From Photobacterium arenosum (GTDB lineage Bacteria > Pseudomonadota > Gammaproteobacteria > Enterobacterales > Vibrionaceae), in the NCBI RefSeq assembly GCF_014841115.1, contig NZ_JACYTP010000005.1, positions 62,001-126,000 on the forward strand: 64,000 bases of DNA, written 5' to 3'. Shown in pieces: positions 56,388-64,000 of the stretch. The notes beneath the pieces were generated by a model. The model saw nothing but the letters and a program-made list of their open reading frames with translations. It did not search any database and was not told the DNA's origin. Both the position numbers and the translations under genes were made by a program. Each line of letters begins with the position of its first letter. The first letter of the stretch is position 1.

Positions 56388-58547
56388 TTAAAAGCTGTAC
56401 TTGGCGTTGACGCTGAAATAGCGGCCCGGCTCAGTTGAAAAGGTGGTTTGGGCTTCGCTCACACCCGCCACGTCCTGATACCGGGTGTACTGATGATCGA
56501 ACAGGTTATGCACCGAGGCATTGATGCGGAAATCCTGGGTCAGATTAAATCCCGCGCCGGCATCAAACGTCATCCAGCCTGACGTGGTGGCACAGCGCTG
56601 GCTGATCCCCAGCTCATCCTGACAGCTAGGCACTTTGTCCATCGCACCGGCATAATTGACCCGTACGAAGCTCTGCCAGTTGTCCTGCAGATACAGCAGC
56701 ATGCTGTTGCCTTCCAGCGGCGTCAGGGTGCGGATCGGCTCGCCGTGCTCATCCTCGCCGTCAACGATGCCCAGCTTGCTGACAAGGTTCAGGCGCTCGC
56801 TGAACCAGTAGCTGACGCTCATCTCGGCACCGTAGGTTTTCACGCCGTCCAGATTCTGATACTGCACTTCGGCGTACTTAGCGGCTTCGTTCCAGCCAAT
56901 GGTTTTTTCGCTGATAAAATTGTCGAACACCGAATAGAACACCGCGCCGTACACAGCGAGCTGGCCGTCATCGTATTTGGCTCCCAGTTCCAGGTTGTCA
57001 CTGGTTTCCGCCTCCAGATCGGCATTCGGCCGGATCACAAAATTGCCCAGATCGCTCGACAAGTGCGGGACAAAACCGTAGGCCTTGGCATAGGAGGGCG
57101 CGAGAAAACCATGGCTGTAACTCAGGTAGGAATTCAGGGCTGGCGTCCATTGGTAGGCCAGCGACAGACTGGGTGACAGCTCACCGCTGCTCAGATCATG
57201 CAGTGGATAACCGCCAATGGTTTCCTCCACCTCAGACGACATTTGCTGATAATCAAAACGCAGGCCCGGCGCCAGGTTCCATTTACCCCAGCGAATATCA
57301 TCATGCAGATACACCCCCAGATTGTGGGTTCGGGCCGAGGCAAAAGGCGCAGAGTCTTGCTGCGTGTCCCCGCTCCAGTCGGCAATCCGCTTGCTGACCG
57401 GGCGCTCATGCAACATAGATTCCAGCTCCATCCCCCAGGCGATGGCGTGCTCAACCTCGCCATGAGCAGCCCGCTGCTGCAAATCGGCTGACAAGCCGAT
57501 CAGATGATCATTAAATGCACGGCTTTCAGACTGACGCCGTTTGAACACCAGCCCTTCCTGTGTCCGCTGCATCGCAATATCTTTATCGCTCAAGGTGTCT
57601 GTCTGGCGGTAGTACAGATTGATATCGGCCTGCTCGGCCAGCAGGGCTTCCCCTTCCCATTCAGCCCCTGCGCGGACAGACAAGGTGCTCGTCTCCCCTT
57701 CTTCCAGAAACGAGCTGGCTTGCCAGCCGCCGCCGTCCGGCTGAGTCGGGGGTATTCCCTGCTCCCGCCTCACCTGCTGCTGGTAATAATCTGCCTTGCC
57801 CTTGAGCGTCCAGCTGTCATTCAAAAACCATTCACTGGTCAGAGCCGCATTGAAGCCGTCAATATTCCTGAGATAGAGCGACTGATCATGGTTTTTGCTC
57901 TCACTGCCCTGCCAGTAACTGACCCGCACCAGATGCGCCGTGTCGCCCAGCCGTGCCGCCGTGGTCAGTGTCGAAGTGTACTTATCACTGATCCCCGAAT
58001 AACCGCCTTCCAGACCGGCATAGTGATCCTCGCTGCCCAGATAATCACTCGCTGTTTTCGAGGTCAGCACCACCACGCCGCCAATGGCACCGGAGCCGTA
58101 CAGCGACGAGTCCGCCCCTTTGACCACTTCAATCTGCTTAACATCGCCCAGATCGAAACTGTTATGGCCGGCCACATCGTTCAGATCGCTGGCCCCATAG
58201 CCGTCCGCAACTTTGACGCCGTCTTTGATCACCGCAATCCGGTTACCGCTCATACCACGGATCGTGATGGTTTGCGGACGTCCGGCACCACCGCTGACAC
58301 TGACACCGGGTTCATGAGACAGTACGTCATACAGCTCGGTCGATCCCTCACGTGCAATATCCTCGCTGGTGATCACCGCCACTGAGCCATTGGTTTCAGA
58401 CAGCGGCTGCTCGATGCAGGTCGCCGTGACTACCACAGTCGTCATTTTTTCGGCTTCCGCCTGCTGGACGGCCAGGCTGTGAAAACTCATCAGGCCTGCG
58501 CTACTGGACAGGGCACACAAAGCCAGGGGGACAGGCTTCAACTGCAT
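56388..58547 (-). CDS. TonB-dependent receptor, haem/haemoglobin type
   Basis: Outer-membrane receptor of 719 aa: signal peptide, TonB box-like TTVVVTAT, plug domain with the family lines SVSGGAGRPQTITIRGMSGNR and IEVVKGADSSLYGSGAIGGVV (quoted in part), and a 22-strand barrel ending in the usual aromatic residue (AKYSF). The plug motif matches the haemoglobin/transferrin/lactoferrin receptor group; FLAPSYAKAYG stands where haem receptors have FRAP, with Leu for Arg. The substrate is therefore inferred, not certain. ATG 58547 with GGAG 8 nt upstream. First of four genes spaced 7-11 bp. Confidence 0.88.
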   Translation of the reverse strand: MQLKPVPLALCALSSSAGLMSFHSLAVQQAEAEKMTTVVVTATCIEQPLSETNGSVAVITSEDIAREGSTELYDVLSHEPGVSVSGGAGRPQTITIRGMSGNRIAVIKDGVKVADGYGASDLNDVAGHNSFDLGDVKQIEVVKGADSSLYGSGAIGGVVVLTSKTASDYLGSEDHYAGLEGGYSGISDKYTSTLTTAARLGDTAHLVRVSYWQGSESKNHDQSLYLRNIDGFNAALTSEWFLNDSWTLKGKADYYQQQVRREQGIPPTQPDGGGWQASSFLEEGETSTLSVRAGAEWEGEALLAEQADINLYYRQTDTLSDKDIAMQRTQEGLVFKRRQSESRAFNDHLIGLSADLQQRAAHGEVEHAIAWGMELESMLHERPVSKRIADWSGDTQQDSAPFASARTHNLGVYLHDDIRWGKWNLAPGLRFDYQQMSSEVEETIGGYPLHDLSSGELSPSLSLAYQWTPALNSYLSYSHGFLAPSYAKAYGFVPHLSSDLGNFVIRPNADLEAETSDNLELGAKYDDGQLAVYGAVFYSVFDNFISEKTIGWNEAAKYAEVQYQNLDGVKTYGAEMSVSYWFSERLNLVSKLGIVDGEDEHGEPIRTLTPLEGNSMLLYLQDNWQSFVRVNYAGAMDKVPSCQDELGISQRCATTSGWMTFDAGAGFNLTQDFRINASVHNLFDHQYTRYQDVAGVSEAQTTFSTEPGRYFSVNAKYSF

Positions 58548-58561
58548 GTTGCACACTCCGG

Positions 58562-58594
58562 TTGTTATAAAAAATTGTTATGAAAATTTGTTAT
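58562..58594. promoter_or_regulatory. Three direct TTGTTAT repeats upstream of TonB receptor
   Basis: TTGTTAT at 58562, 58575 and 58588, a 13-bp period, ending 15 bp before the receptor ATG on the other strand (read there as ATAACAA). It overlaps the expected promoter/leader. No convincing Fur box was found. Confidence 0.5.
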
Positions 58595-58679
58595 TAAAAT
58601 GAACGGTTAAGTTTTTATCAGGTAATAGCAGCCCCTCCGGCTTCCAGCGAAGCCAGACAGGCTGTAATAGCAAAACAGT

Positions 58680-60740
58680 TTAAGGTGACTGTGTTGCTGT
58701 GGGTGCCAGATGCAGCAGGAAGGCATACTCTCTGGCCTGCTGCCGCATCGCCTGCCGGGCATCCTGGCGGTGACCGCCTGACAGGTCGGTCTGCAGCAGA
58801 TAAGGGCCCTGGCTGAGGCTGTTGTCGCGGATTGCCATCACCCAGCGGGCAGGTTCCCAGTAAGGCACCTGAGTGTCGTACAGTCCGGCGGTCACCAGCA
58901 TGGGCGGGTAAGCCTGCGGCGAAATGTTGTCATTCGGGCTGTATGTTTTCATCACCGCCAGTTGCGCCGGATCACGGGGGTCGCCCCATTCGGCATACTC
59001 CTGCCGGGTCAGCGGCAGGCTTGGATCCGACATGGTGGCTATCACATCAACAAAAGGAACCTGCAGTACGGCACCGGCAAACAATTCCGGCTGCCGGTTC
59101 AGCGCACCGGCGATCAGGGTACCGCCTGCACTGCCGCCCAAAGCCAGAATGGGCCTGTCGCGACCCTGGCGGTAGGCTTTGATCACTTGCGCCACGGCCA
59201 GATAATCGTCGAAGCTGTGGGGTTTACTGTGCCCTTTGCCCTGCGCATACCATTGCGGGCCAAGATACCCACCGCCTCTGACATGGGCGATCGCATATAT
59301 CACTCCGCGATCCAGCAGGCTGATGATTTGTGGCATGAAATAAGGACGCACCGGAGTGCCATAAGCACCGTAGCCATAAAGAAAAACCGGGGATTTTTCA
59401 TTGATCCGGTCAGTACGGTAAGCCAGTGTCACAGGAACGGAAACGCCGCCGTGACGCACCTGAATCTGTTCAGTCTGATACGCGGCCGTATCTATACCGC
59501 GATAACGATCTTCCGTCAGAGTCGCAATGCGCATTCGGGTAAGATCCAGCGCCAGCCACCGCGGTGGCTGGGTCAGCGACATGCTGCGGATCATCACAGA
59601 GCGGCCATAGCGGTTGCTGTTACCAGACAGCCAGGCCACACCGCCTGCCGGAGTGATGATGGTGTCAAACAGGCTCTGGCCCTGATAATCAAGGACGATC
59701 ACCCGACTGGTACTCTTCTCGGTTACTTCCAGCACTATGTGTTCGGGAAACAGCAACCAGTTCTTGATGTGCTGGTTGGCTGCTGGCTGCCAGAATGGCT
59801 GCCAGTTCGTGGCATCACCCTCGTTCAATGCTGCGCGAAAAAGACGAAGGTCACCGTCACGGTTGCTGGCCAGAAACAGGGAGGCGTGGCGCACATCGGC
59901 ATAATATTCGATACCAGATTCGCGAGGCCGCAGTGTAGCCAGACGCATGCCGCTGTTACTGTCCACCAGCATCTGTTCACTGCTGTCATGGTTATTCGAC
60001 TGAATGATCACATACTGATCATCTGTCGCTGCATAGACAGATACCAGCCACGCCGGATTGTGCTCCCGAAACAGCATCGCTTTGTGTGCCTGCGGCAGCG
60101 ACCAGCGCACCACTTGATACGGACGGTAAGTCCCGCCTTCATTTTCGACGAAATACAGGCTCTGGCTGTCAGCACTCCACACAAGATCCGTCGCGGCGTA
60201 CTCTGAAAGCGTTGCAACAGTCTGCCCGCTGGACTGCTCAATAACGCTCAGCCGGTAATTACGATCGCCCCGGCGATCTTCAGTGACGGCCACATAACGG
60301 TGATCCGGACTCACCTGCCAGCTGCCGAGCTGATAGTAGTCCGCCTGTTGGCTGCGCGGTGTCAGATCAACAGCTGTGCTCACTTCACCTGTCCGGGCAT
60401 CCTGACGCAGCAACAACCGGGACTGATCCGCTGTGCTGAGACGATAATTGTATGACCCGGCAAGCTGCCATGGCCGATCGGCCACGCTGGCCTGACGGGC
60501 CTGCCACTCATCCAGCAATGACTGTTCCACCGAGGCCTGTTGCTGTAATGCCTGCTCTGTCTGCTGATTTTGGTCCCGCAGAAAAGCCAGTACCTGTGCC
60601 GATTGACGGGAATCATCCCGCAGCCAGCCGTAAGACGGGGCCGGTTCGGAGCTCGCCTTCACATCAACAGCGAATACCAGCCAAGCCGAAAGCAGGCTCG
60701 CTATACCGCACAAAGTGATACCCACCAAGCAACTTTTCAT
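58680..60740 (-). CDS. Exported oligopeptidase B-like S9 peptidase
   Basis: Serine peptidase of 686 aa of the prolyl oligopeptidase family. N-terminal beta-propeller (about 70-400) and C-terminal alpha/beta-hydrolase with nucleophile in GGSAGG, the Asp in AGLYDTQVPYWEPARW and the His in LSGGHRQD. GGSAGGTLIAGALNRQPELF and VPFVDVIATMSDPSLPLT follow the oligopeptidase B pattern (cleavage after Lys/Arg). Unlike cytosolic OpB it starts with a hydrophobic signal-like segment (LVGITLCGIASLLSAWLVFA, residues 5-24), so it is probably periplasmic or membrane-anchored. Same strand as the TonB operon but 130 bp away. Confidence 0.88.
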   Translation of the reverse strand: MKSCLVGITLCGIASLLSAWLVFAVDVKASSEPAPSYGWLRDDSRQSAQVLAFLRDQNQQTEQALQQQASVEQSLLDEWQARQASVADRPWQLAGSYNYRLSTADQSRLLLRQDARTGEVSTAVDLTPRSQQADYYQLGSWQVSPDHRYVAVTEDRRGDRNYRLSVIEQSSGQTVATLSEYAATDLVWSADSQSLYFVENEGGTYRPYQVVRWSLPQAHKAMLFREHNPAWLVSVYAATDDQYVIIQSNNHDSSEQMLVDSNSGMRLATLRPRESGIEYYADVRHASLFLASNRDGDLRLFRAALNEGDATNWQPFWQPAANQHIKNWLLFPEHIVLEVTEKSTSRVIVLDYQGQSLFDTIITPAGGVAWLSGNSNRYGRSVMIRSMSLTQPPRWLALDLTRMRIATLTEDRYRGIDTAAYQTEQIQVRHGGVSVPVTLAYRTDRINEKSPVFLYGYGAYGTPVRPYFMPQIISLLDRGVIYAIAHVRGGGYLGPQWYAQGKGHSKPHSFDDYLAVAQVIKAYRQGRDRPILALGGSAGGTLIAGALNRQPELFAGAVLQVPFVDVIATMSDPSLPLTRQEYAEWGDPRDPAQLAVMKTYSPNDNISPQAYPPMLVTAGLYDTQVPYWEPARWVMAIRDNSLSQGPYLLQTDLSGGHRQDARQAMRQQAREYAFLLHLAPTATQSP

Positions 60741-60874
60741 CTCGACACCACAACCTACTTACAACTTCATCTGGGAAAGTCATTTTCCGCCCATTAAACA
60801 GGGCGCACATCATGCACACAAACAGTAATGAGATCAATTATCAGTTTCATTTGTATTTATAAAAACAGACAGGG

Positions 60875-60890
60875 AGTGATTCAGATCACA
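60875..60890. promoter_or_regulatory. CRP-like site upstream of exported peptidase
   Basis: AGTGA-N6-TCACA, nine of ten consensus positions, about 135 bp upstream of the peptidase ATG. A TATAAATAC stretch 25-30 bp further toward the gene on the minus strand could be a -10 region. Confidence 0.45.
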
Positions 60891-61118
60891 CTAAATCATC
60901 TAGGCAACAAGATGCTGACCAAAAAACATACCGAATAAAGAAGAACAAACAGAAGAAAGCGCGGGATAATAAAAATTGAACCATAGTAATCGCCGGGTGA
61001 GTCCCAGCATGACGATGTATAAATCTGGTGATTTTCATTATTCAGCGGGCAGGGAAGATTAAAATCCACGCAATCCGTACAAAAAAAGGGATCTTGTTCG
61101 TTTTTTTTCAAAAAACCA

Positions 61119-61147
61119 TTGACGGAAAAACGCAAAACCTTTTTAAT
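61119..61147 (+). promoter_or_regulatory. tRNA operon 2 promoter
   Basis: TTGACG (61119-61124), 17 bp, TTTAAT (61142-61147), discriminator GCGCCCCG; same design as operon 1. Confidence 0.85.
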
Positions 61148-61157
61148 GCGCCCCGTT

Positions 61158-61233
61158 GCCTCGATAGCTCAGTCGGTAGAGCAGAGGATTGAAAATCCTC
61201 GTGTCGGTGGTTCGATTCCGCCTCGAGGCACCA
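61158..61233 (+). tRNA. tRNA-Phe (GAA), copy 4
   Basis: Identical to copy 1 over 76 nt. Confidence 0.98.
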
Positions 61234-61245
61234 TTATTAAATATT

Positions 61246-61339
61246 ATGGTGCTACTAAGCAGCAACGATATTTGTTTGTCGCGATGCGACAACGTGTCGG
61301 TCCCTAGCCGGGCGCGGTAGATTCCGCCTCGAGGCACCA
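61246..61339 (+). repeat. Phe-type tRNA-like satellite unit 4
   Basis: As unit 1, with ATATTTG for ATATCTG in the linker and CCCTAGCC for CCCTGGCC in the insert; hairpin TTGTCGC-GAT-GCGACAA and the 3' end unchanged. Confidence 0.85.
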
Positions 61340-61382
61340 TATTTCTTTATGGTGTTCTGGTAACGTCATAATGCAGAACAAT

Positions 61383-61458
61383 TCCCCCTTAGTTCAGTTG
61401 GTAGAACGGCGGACTGTTAATCCGTATGTCGCTGGTTCAAGTCCAGCAGGGGGAGCCA
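61383..61458 (+). tRNA. tRNA-Asn (GTT), copy 4
   Basis: 76 nt; one D-loop difference (CAGTTGG for CAGTCGG) from the other three Asn genes. Confidence 0.98.
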
Positions 61459-61488
61459 ATTAAATACATTGTTTAATTGCAGTGTATC

Positions 61489-61579
61489 TCCTCCAAACTG
61501 GTAAGCACTGTGTGCTTAAATGTCGCTGGCCTGGCCGGCCGCACCTAGTCGGCCACATTAAGTCCAGCAGGGGGAGCCA
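61489..61579 (+). repeat. Asn-type tRNA-like satellite unit 4
   Basis: TCCTCC, hairpin TAAGCAC-TGT-GTGCTTA (both strands changed relative to TGAGCAC / GTGCTCA, pairing restored), ATGTC, full GGCC insert with CACATT for CACGTT, and the tRNA-Asn 3' end with CCA. One extra A lies between hairpin and ATGTC. Confidence 0.85.
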
Positions 61580-61613
61580 GTTTTGTTATTTGAAAATAAC
61601 TTAACAATAATAA

Positions 61614-61690
<77 letters not shown>

Positions 61691-61697
61691 TCTTTTA

Positions 61698-61723
61698 AAC
61701 CTCGCAATTGCGAGGTTTTTTTT
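61698..61723 (+). terminator. tRNA operon 2 terminator
   Basis: Palindrome AACCTCGCAATTGCGAGGTT followed by a T-run. Confidence 0.93.
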
Positions 61724-61926
61724 ATCTATTCCTCTTGCACATTTTTCACGACATTAAGCCCATTTTTTATTAACGGTATTCTTAATAATCGATTTCAGAA
61801 CGCTATTGTGATACACATTTCACACAGCACGGAATAACCTCTCCCTTACCCGACTGTCAAAACATGACAGGCACAGGACACACCGTGCATTGCCTGCCTG
61901 AAATAGTAAATGCATAGAAAAAGGTA

Positions 61927-63195
61927 ATGACAAGCATAGAACTTCCTACCGAGTGTTTAACTCCAGGTCTGTATATCAAACTGCCGTTACAGTGGACGGA
62001 GCATCCGTTCATGCTTAATCACTTCAAGATTAAAGATAACCAGCAGATCCGTCTGATAAAAAACCTCGGGCTTAAATTTGTCATTCTCTATCCGGATAAA
62101 AGTGATACCCACCCTCTTCCGAAAAATACGCTCAATACCGAACAGGATGACATCTCAGAGCAAGAAGCCCGCTTTATCCATAAACAAGCCGATAAGTTGT
62201 GGAAAGAAAAGCAACGGCGAATTGAGTATCTGAAGAATTACAAACGCAACCTCAACCGTTGCGAGAAAAGCTTTCAGCGTTCTTTGTCCAAGTTACGCGC
62301 TATTTCGCAAAAAATAAAAAACCGTCCTGTGACGGCGTTTGCCGATGCAAAAGAACTTGTCAACGATATGGTAGAAGCCTTACTGGACAACGACAATCTG
62401 GTACTGCATCTGATGAGCGATGCGAAAGAATCGGAAGATATTTACTACCATTCGCTGAATGTGGCCGTACTTTCCATGTTGCTGGCCAAGTCAAACGGTA
62501 TGCCAGCCAGCGATATCAAAACCATTGCCCTTGGCGCCCTGTTTCACGACATAGGTAAACAAAAAATACCGACGCACATTCTGCGCAAAATAACTGCTCT
62601 GACAGAGCCAGAAACGAATTTCCTCAAACTGCACCCGAAGTACAGCCTTGAACTGGCAGAGCTGGGTGAAAACTTCCCGGATGCTGCCAAACCTATTCTC
62701 AGTCAGCACCATGAGCTGATGGACGGCAGTGGCTATCCGCTGGGCTTACAGGGCCATCAAATAAATCGCTTTGCACAATTGGTTGCTGTCGTTAACGCCT
62801 ACGACAACTTGTGCCATCCTATGGATCCCGGCAAAGCCAAAATCCCCTACAGTGCGCTTTCCTATCTGTTTAAACACAAGAAGGGGCAATACAGTGAGGA
62901 ATTCATCGCGTTAATGGTGCGTATGATGGGCGTCTATCCGCCGGGCAGTGTCGTGCAGCTTTCCAATCAGCAGGTCGGCATGGTCATTTCCGTGAATGCC
63001 AAACGCCTGCTTTACCCCAACATTTTGATTTACGATCCGAGCGTACCATCCAATGAAGCACCAGTGCTTGATCTGGAACAAAGTGAACTGACGATAGAAC
63101 GGGCGCTGCATCCGCAGAAACTGCCCGAACCTATACGCCAGTACCTCAATCCCAGAGCCCGTATTTCTTACTACTTCGAACCGGAAAACGGATAA
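61927..63195 (+). CDS. HD-GYP cyclic-di-GMP phosphodiesterase
   Basis: Protein of 422 aa with an N-terminal DUF3391 domain (ELPTECLTPGLYIKLPLQWTEHPF, quoted in part), a coiled linker (about 75-120), and a C-terminal HD-GYP domain: HD at 207-208 in FHDIGKQKIP, HHELMDGSGYP with GYP at 269-271. This set of residues is that of active c-di-GMP hydrolases, which lower c-di-GMP and favour motility. Soluble, no membrane segment. The ATG follows a weak AAAGG. Convergent with mrcB across 32 bp. Confidence 0.92.
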   Translation: MTSIELPTECLTPGLYIKLPLQWTEHPFMLNHFKIKDNQQIRLIKNLGLKFVILYPDKSDTHPLPKNTLNTEQDDISEQEARFIHKQADKLWKEKQRRIEYLKNYKRNLNRCEKSFQRSLSKLRAISQKIKNRPVTAFADAKELVNDMVEALLDNDNLVLHLMSDAKESEDIYYHSLNVAVLSMLLAKSNGMPASDIKTIALGALFHDIGKQKIPTHILRKITALTEPETNFLKLHPKYSLELAELGENFPDAAKPILSQHHELMDGSGYPLGLQGHQINRFAQLVAVVNAYDNLCHPMDPGKAKIPYSALSYLFKHKKGQYSEEFIALMVRMMGVYPPGSVVQLSNQQVGMVISVNAKRLLYPNILIYDPSVPSNEAPVLDLEQSELTIERALHPQKLPEPIRQYLNPRARISYYFEPENG

Positions 63196-63214
63196 GGGCT
63201 GACATTCAGCCCTT
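63194..63214. terminator. Hairpin between HD-GYP gene and mrcB
   Basis: AAGGGCTGA-CAT-TCAGCCCTT, perfect 9-bp stem starting in the HD-GYP stop codon; no T-run. Confidence 0.6.
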
Positions 63215-63227
63215 CCGCCGATGCGCT

Positions 63228-64000
63228 TTACCAGCTGAACATGTCTTTGATCCAGCCTTCAGGCTTACCCTTCCGGCAATGTGCAGACAACGAACCGGTC
63301 GGATCCCAGGCAGGCAGTGACTGCTCGCCCTGGCAATCCAGGCCCAGAGTGCCGTTCTGCAATCTGTGATACTTAAGCGTACTGAGTTTCTGCGGCCAGC
63401 TAAGCTGCAGCCGCTCAGGCTGGCGGCGCTCCAGATAGCCACTGTAGAGGCGTAATGCGCCGCTGGATCCGGTCAGCTTCACCGGTTTATTGTCATCCCT
63501 GCCAATCCACACAGTGACCACTTCCCTGCCGTCGGCCCCGACAAACCAGCTGTCGCGGGTATCATCTGTGGTACCGGTTTTGCCAGCCAGTGCTGCCCAG
63601 CCAAATCTGGGTTGCAGATAACGCCCTGTCCCCTGACTGACAACCCGCTTCATCGCATAAGTCGTCAGCCAGGCCGCCTGCTCAGGCACCACCTGACGGC
63701 CGGAAGGAAGATGACGGTAAAGCACTTTGCCCTGACGCTCGACCACAGCGCGCAAAGCCGTCTGGTCGGCGCGGCGTCCCCCGCTGGTCAGGCTCTGGTA
63801 CATCTGACTGACGTCAAACGGCGACAGGGTAAAGGCGCCCAGCAAAATTGAAGGCAGGCGTGGCACGGCTTCTTTGGCGACGCCAAGTTCAGCCAGAGTG
63901 GCTATCACATTGTCCAGCCCGACCTGCAGGCCCAGATTCACCGTAGGGACATTCAGCGAACGTGATAAGGCGTCATACAAAGGCACCTGGCCGCGATATT
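63228..64000 (-). CDS. mrcB: Penicillin-binding protein 1B, C-terminal part (cut by window edge)
   Basis: C-terminal piece (about 257 residues) of the bifunctional class A PBP. At the edge YRGQVPLYDALSRSLNVPTVNLG (quoted in part) carries the SxN motif of the transpeptidase; the KTGTT motif with DDTRDSWFVG follows. The late extension SPxxL-like tail ending WIKDMFSW is that of PBP1B rather than PBP1A. The catalytic SxxK and the glycosyltransferase domain lie outside the window. Confidence 0.92.
   Translation of the reverse strand, partial: YRGQVPLYDALSRSLNVPTVNLGLQVGLDNVIATLAELGVAKEAVPRLPSILLGAFTLSPFDVSQMYQSLTSGGRRADQTALRAVVERQGKVLYRHLPSGRQVVPEQAAWLTTYAMKRVVSQGTGRYLQPRFGWAALAGKTGTTDDTRDSWFVGADGREVVTVWIGRDDNKPVKLTGSSGALRLYSGYLERRQPERLQLSWPQKLSTLKYHRLQNGTLGLDCQGEQSLPAWDPTGSLSAHCRKGKPEGWIKDMFSW

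Larger units (their letters stand above)
60741..61157. other. 417-bp region peptidase gene to tRNA operon 2
   Basis: Contains a CRP-like site for the peptidase gene (60875-60890) and the tRNA promoter (61119-61147). A 79-codon open frame on the minus strand (60896-61135) runs over that promoter and is not supported. Confidence 0.6.

Noticed and set aside
58548..58620. Fur box for the TonB receptor
   Set aside because: The AT-rich sequence has repeated TTGTTAT direct repeats but not the inverted GATAAT/ATTATC pattern.
58637..58656. Hairpin CCGGCTTC / GAAGCCAG as terminator of the exported peptidase gene
   Set aside because: No T-run follows on the minus strand and it lies near the TonB receptor promoter region; function cannot be supported.
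60896..61135. 79-codon open frame on the minus strand before tRNA operon 2
   Set aside because: It covers the tRNA promoter, has no ribosome site and no family-like sequence.

Overview
The window is a chromosomal segment of a gammaproteobacterium of the family Vibrionaceae. The evidence is the long conserved gene order (lepA-rseCBA-rpoE|nadB; ygfX-sdhE|ygfZ; ubiI-ubiH-ygfB|zapA-6S RNA-ygfA; rpiA-serA; argP|argO-mscS-fbaA-pgk-epd; metK-sprT-endA; rsmE-gshB-yqgE-ruvX; pilU-pilT|yggS-proC-yggT-yggU-rdgB-hemW; trmB|mutY-yggX-mltC), together with a secreted chitin-type LPMO, several chemoreceptors, a GlyGly-CTERM protein and dense Phe/Asn/Thr tRNA arrays. Base composition near 50% G+C and protein character suggest Photobacterium, Grimontia or Salinivibrio relatives, but the genus cannot be fixed from sequence alone.

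Layout. 1-10 kb: envelope-stress sigma-E operon, NAD synthesis, a chemoreceptor, and the flavinylation factor SdhE beside YgfZ. 10-16 kb: two tandem free-standing gcvH genes, the ubiquinone hydroxylases, ygfB, zapA and the 6S RNA. pepP, gcvT and gcvP, which accompany these genes in E. coli, are absent here. 16-29 kb: central carbon and amino-acid genes (rpiA, serA, epd-pgk-fbaA, metK) with recognisable ArgP-, CRP- and MetJ-type sites. 29-47 kb: a putative HELAH lipoprotein, glutathione synthesis, twitching ATPases, proC, nucleotide hygiene (rdgB, mutY), radical-SAM hemW, glutaminase, trmB and mltC.

47-61.7 kb is the accessory and most unusual part. Two tRNA operons (47.05-48.49 kb and 61.12-61.72 kb) carry 4 tRNA-Phe, 4 tRNA-Asn and 2 tRNA-Thr genes. 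Behind every Phe and Asn gene sits a satellite unit ending in the same variable loop, 3' acceptor strand and CCA as the preceding tRNA. In each unit a 17-nt triloop hairpin replaces the anticodon arm and a GGCC-rich insert replaces the T-loop. The hairpins show compensatory changes between copies, and one orphan copy lacks any tRNA end. I regard these tRNA-like satellites as the best candidate for an undescribed system.

Between the two tRNA operons lie a chitin-active LPMO, a Cache chemoreceptor preceded by a coupled eight-codon leader ORF, and a tight four-gene operon: TonB-dependent haem/haemoglobin-type receptor, GlyGly-CTERM metalloprotease with a P-domain, and two DUF1566 proteins. An exported oligopeptidase B-like enzyme sits next to it. 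Together these look like a surface protein-degradation and nutrient (perhaps haem iron) acquisition module. The window ends with an HD-GYP c-di-GMP phosphodiesterase and the 3' part of mrcB.
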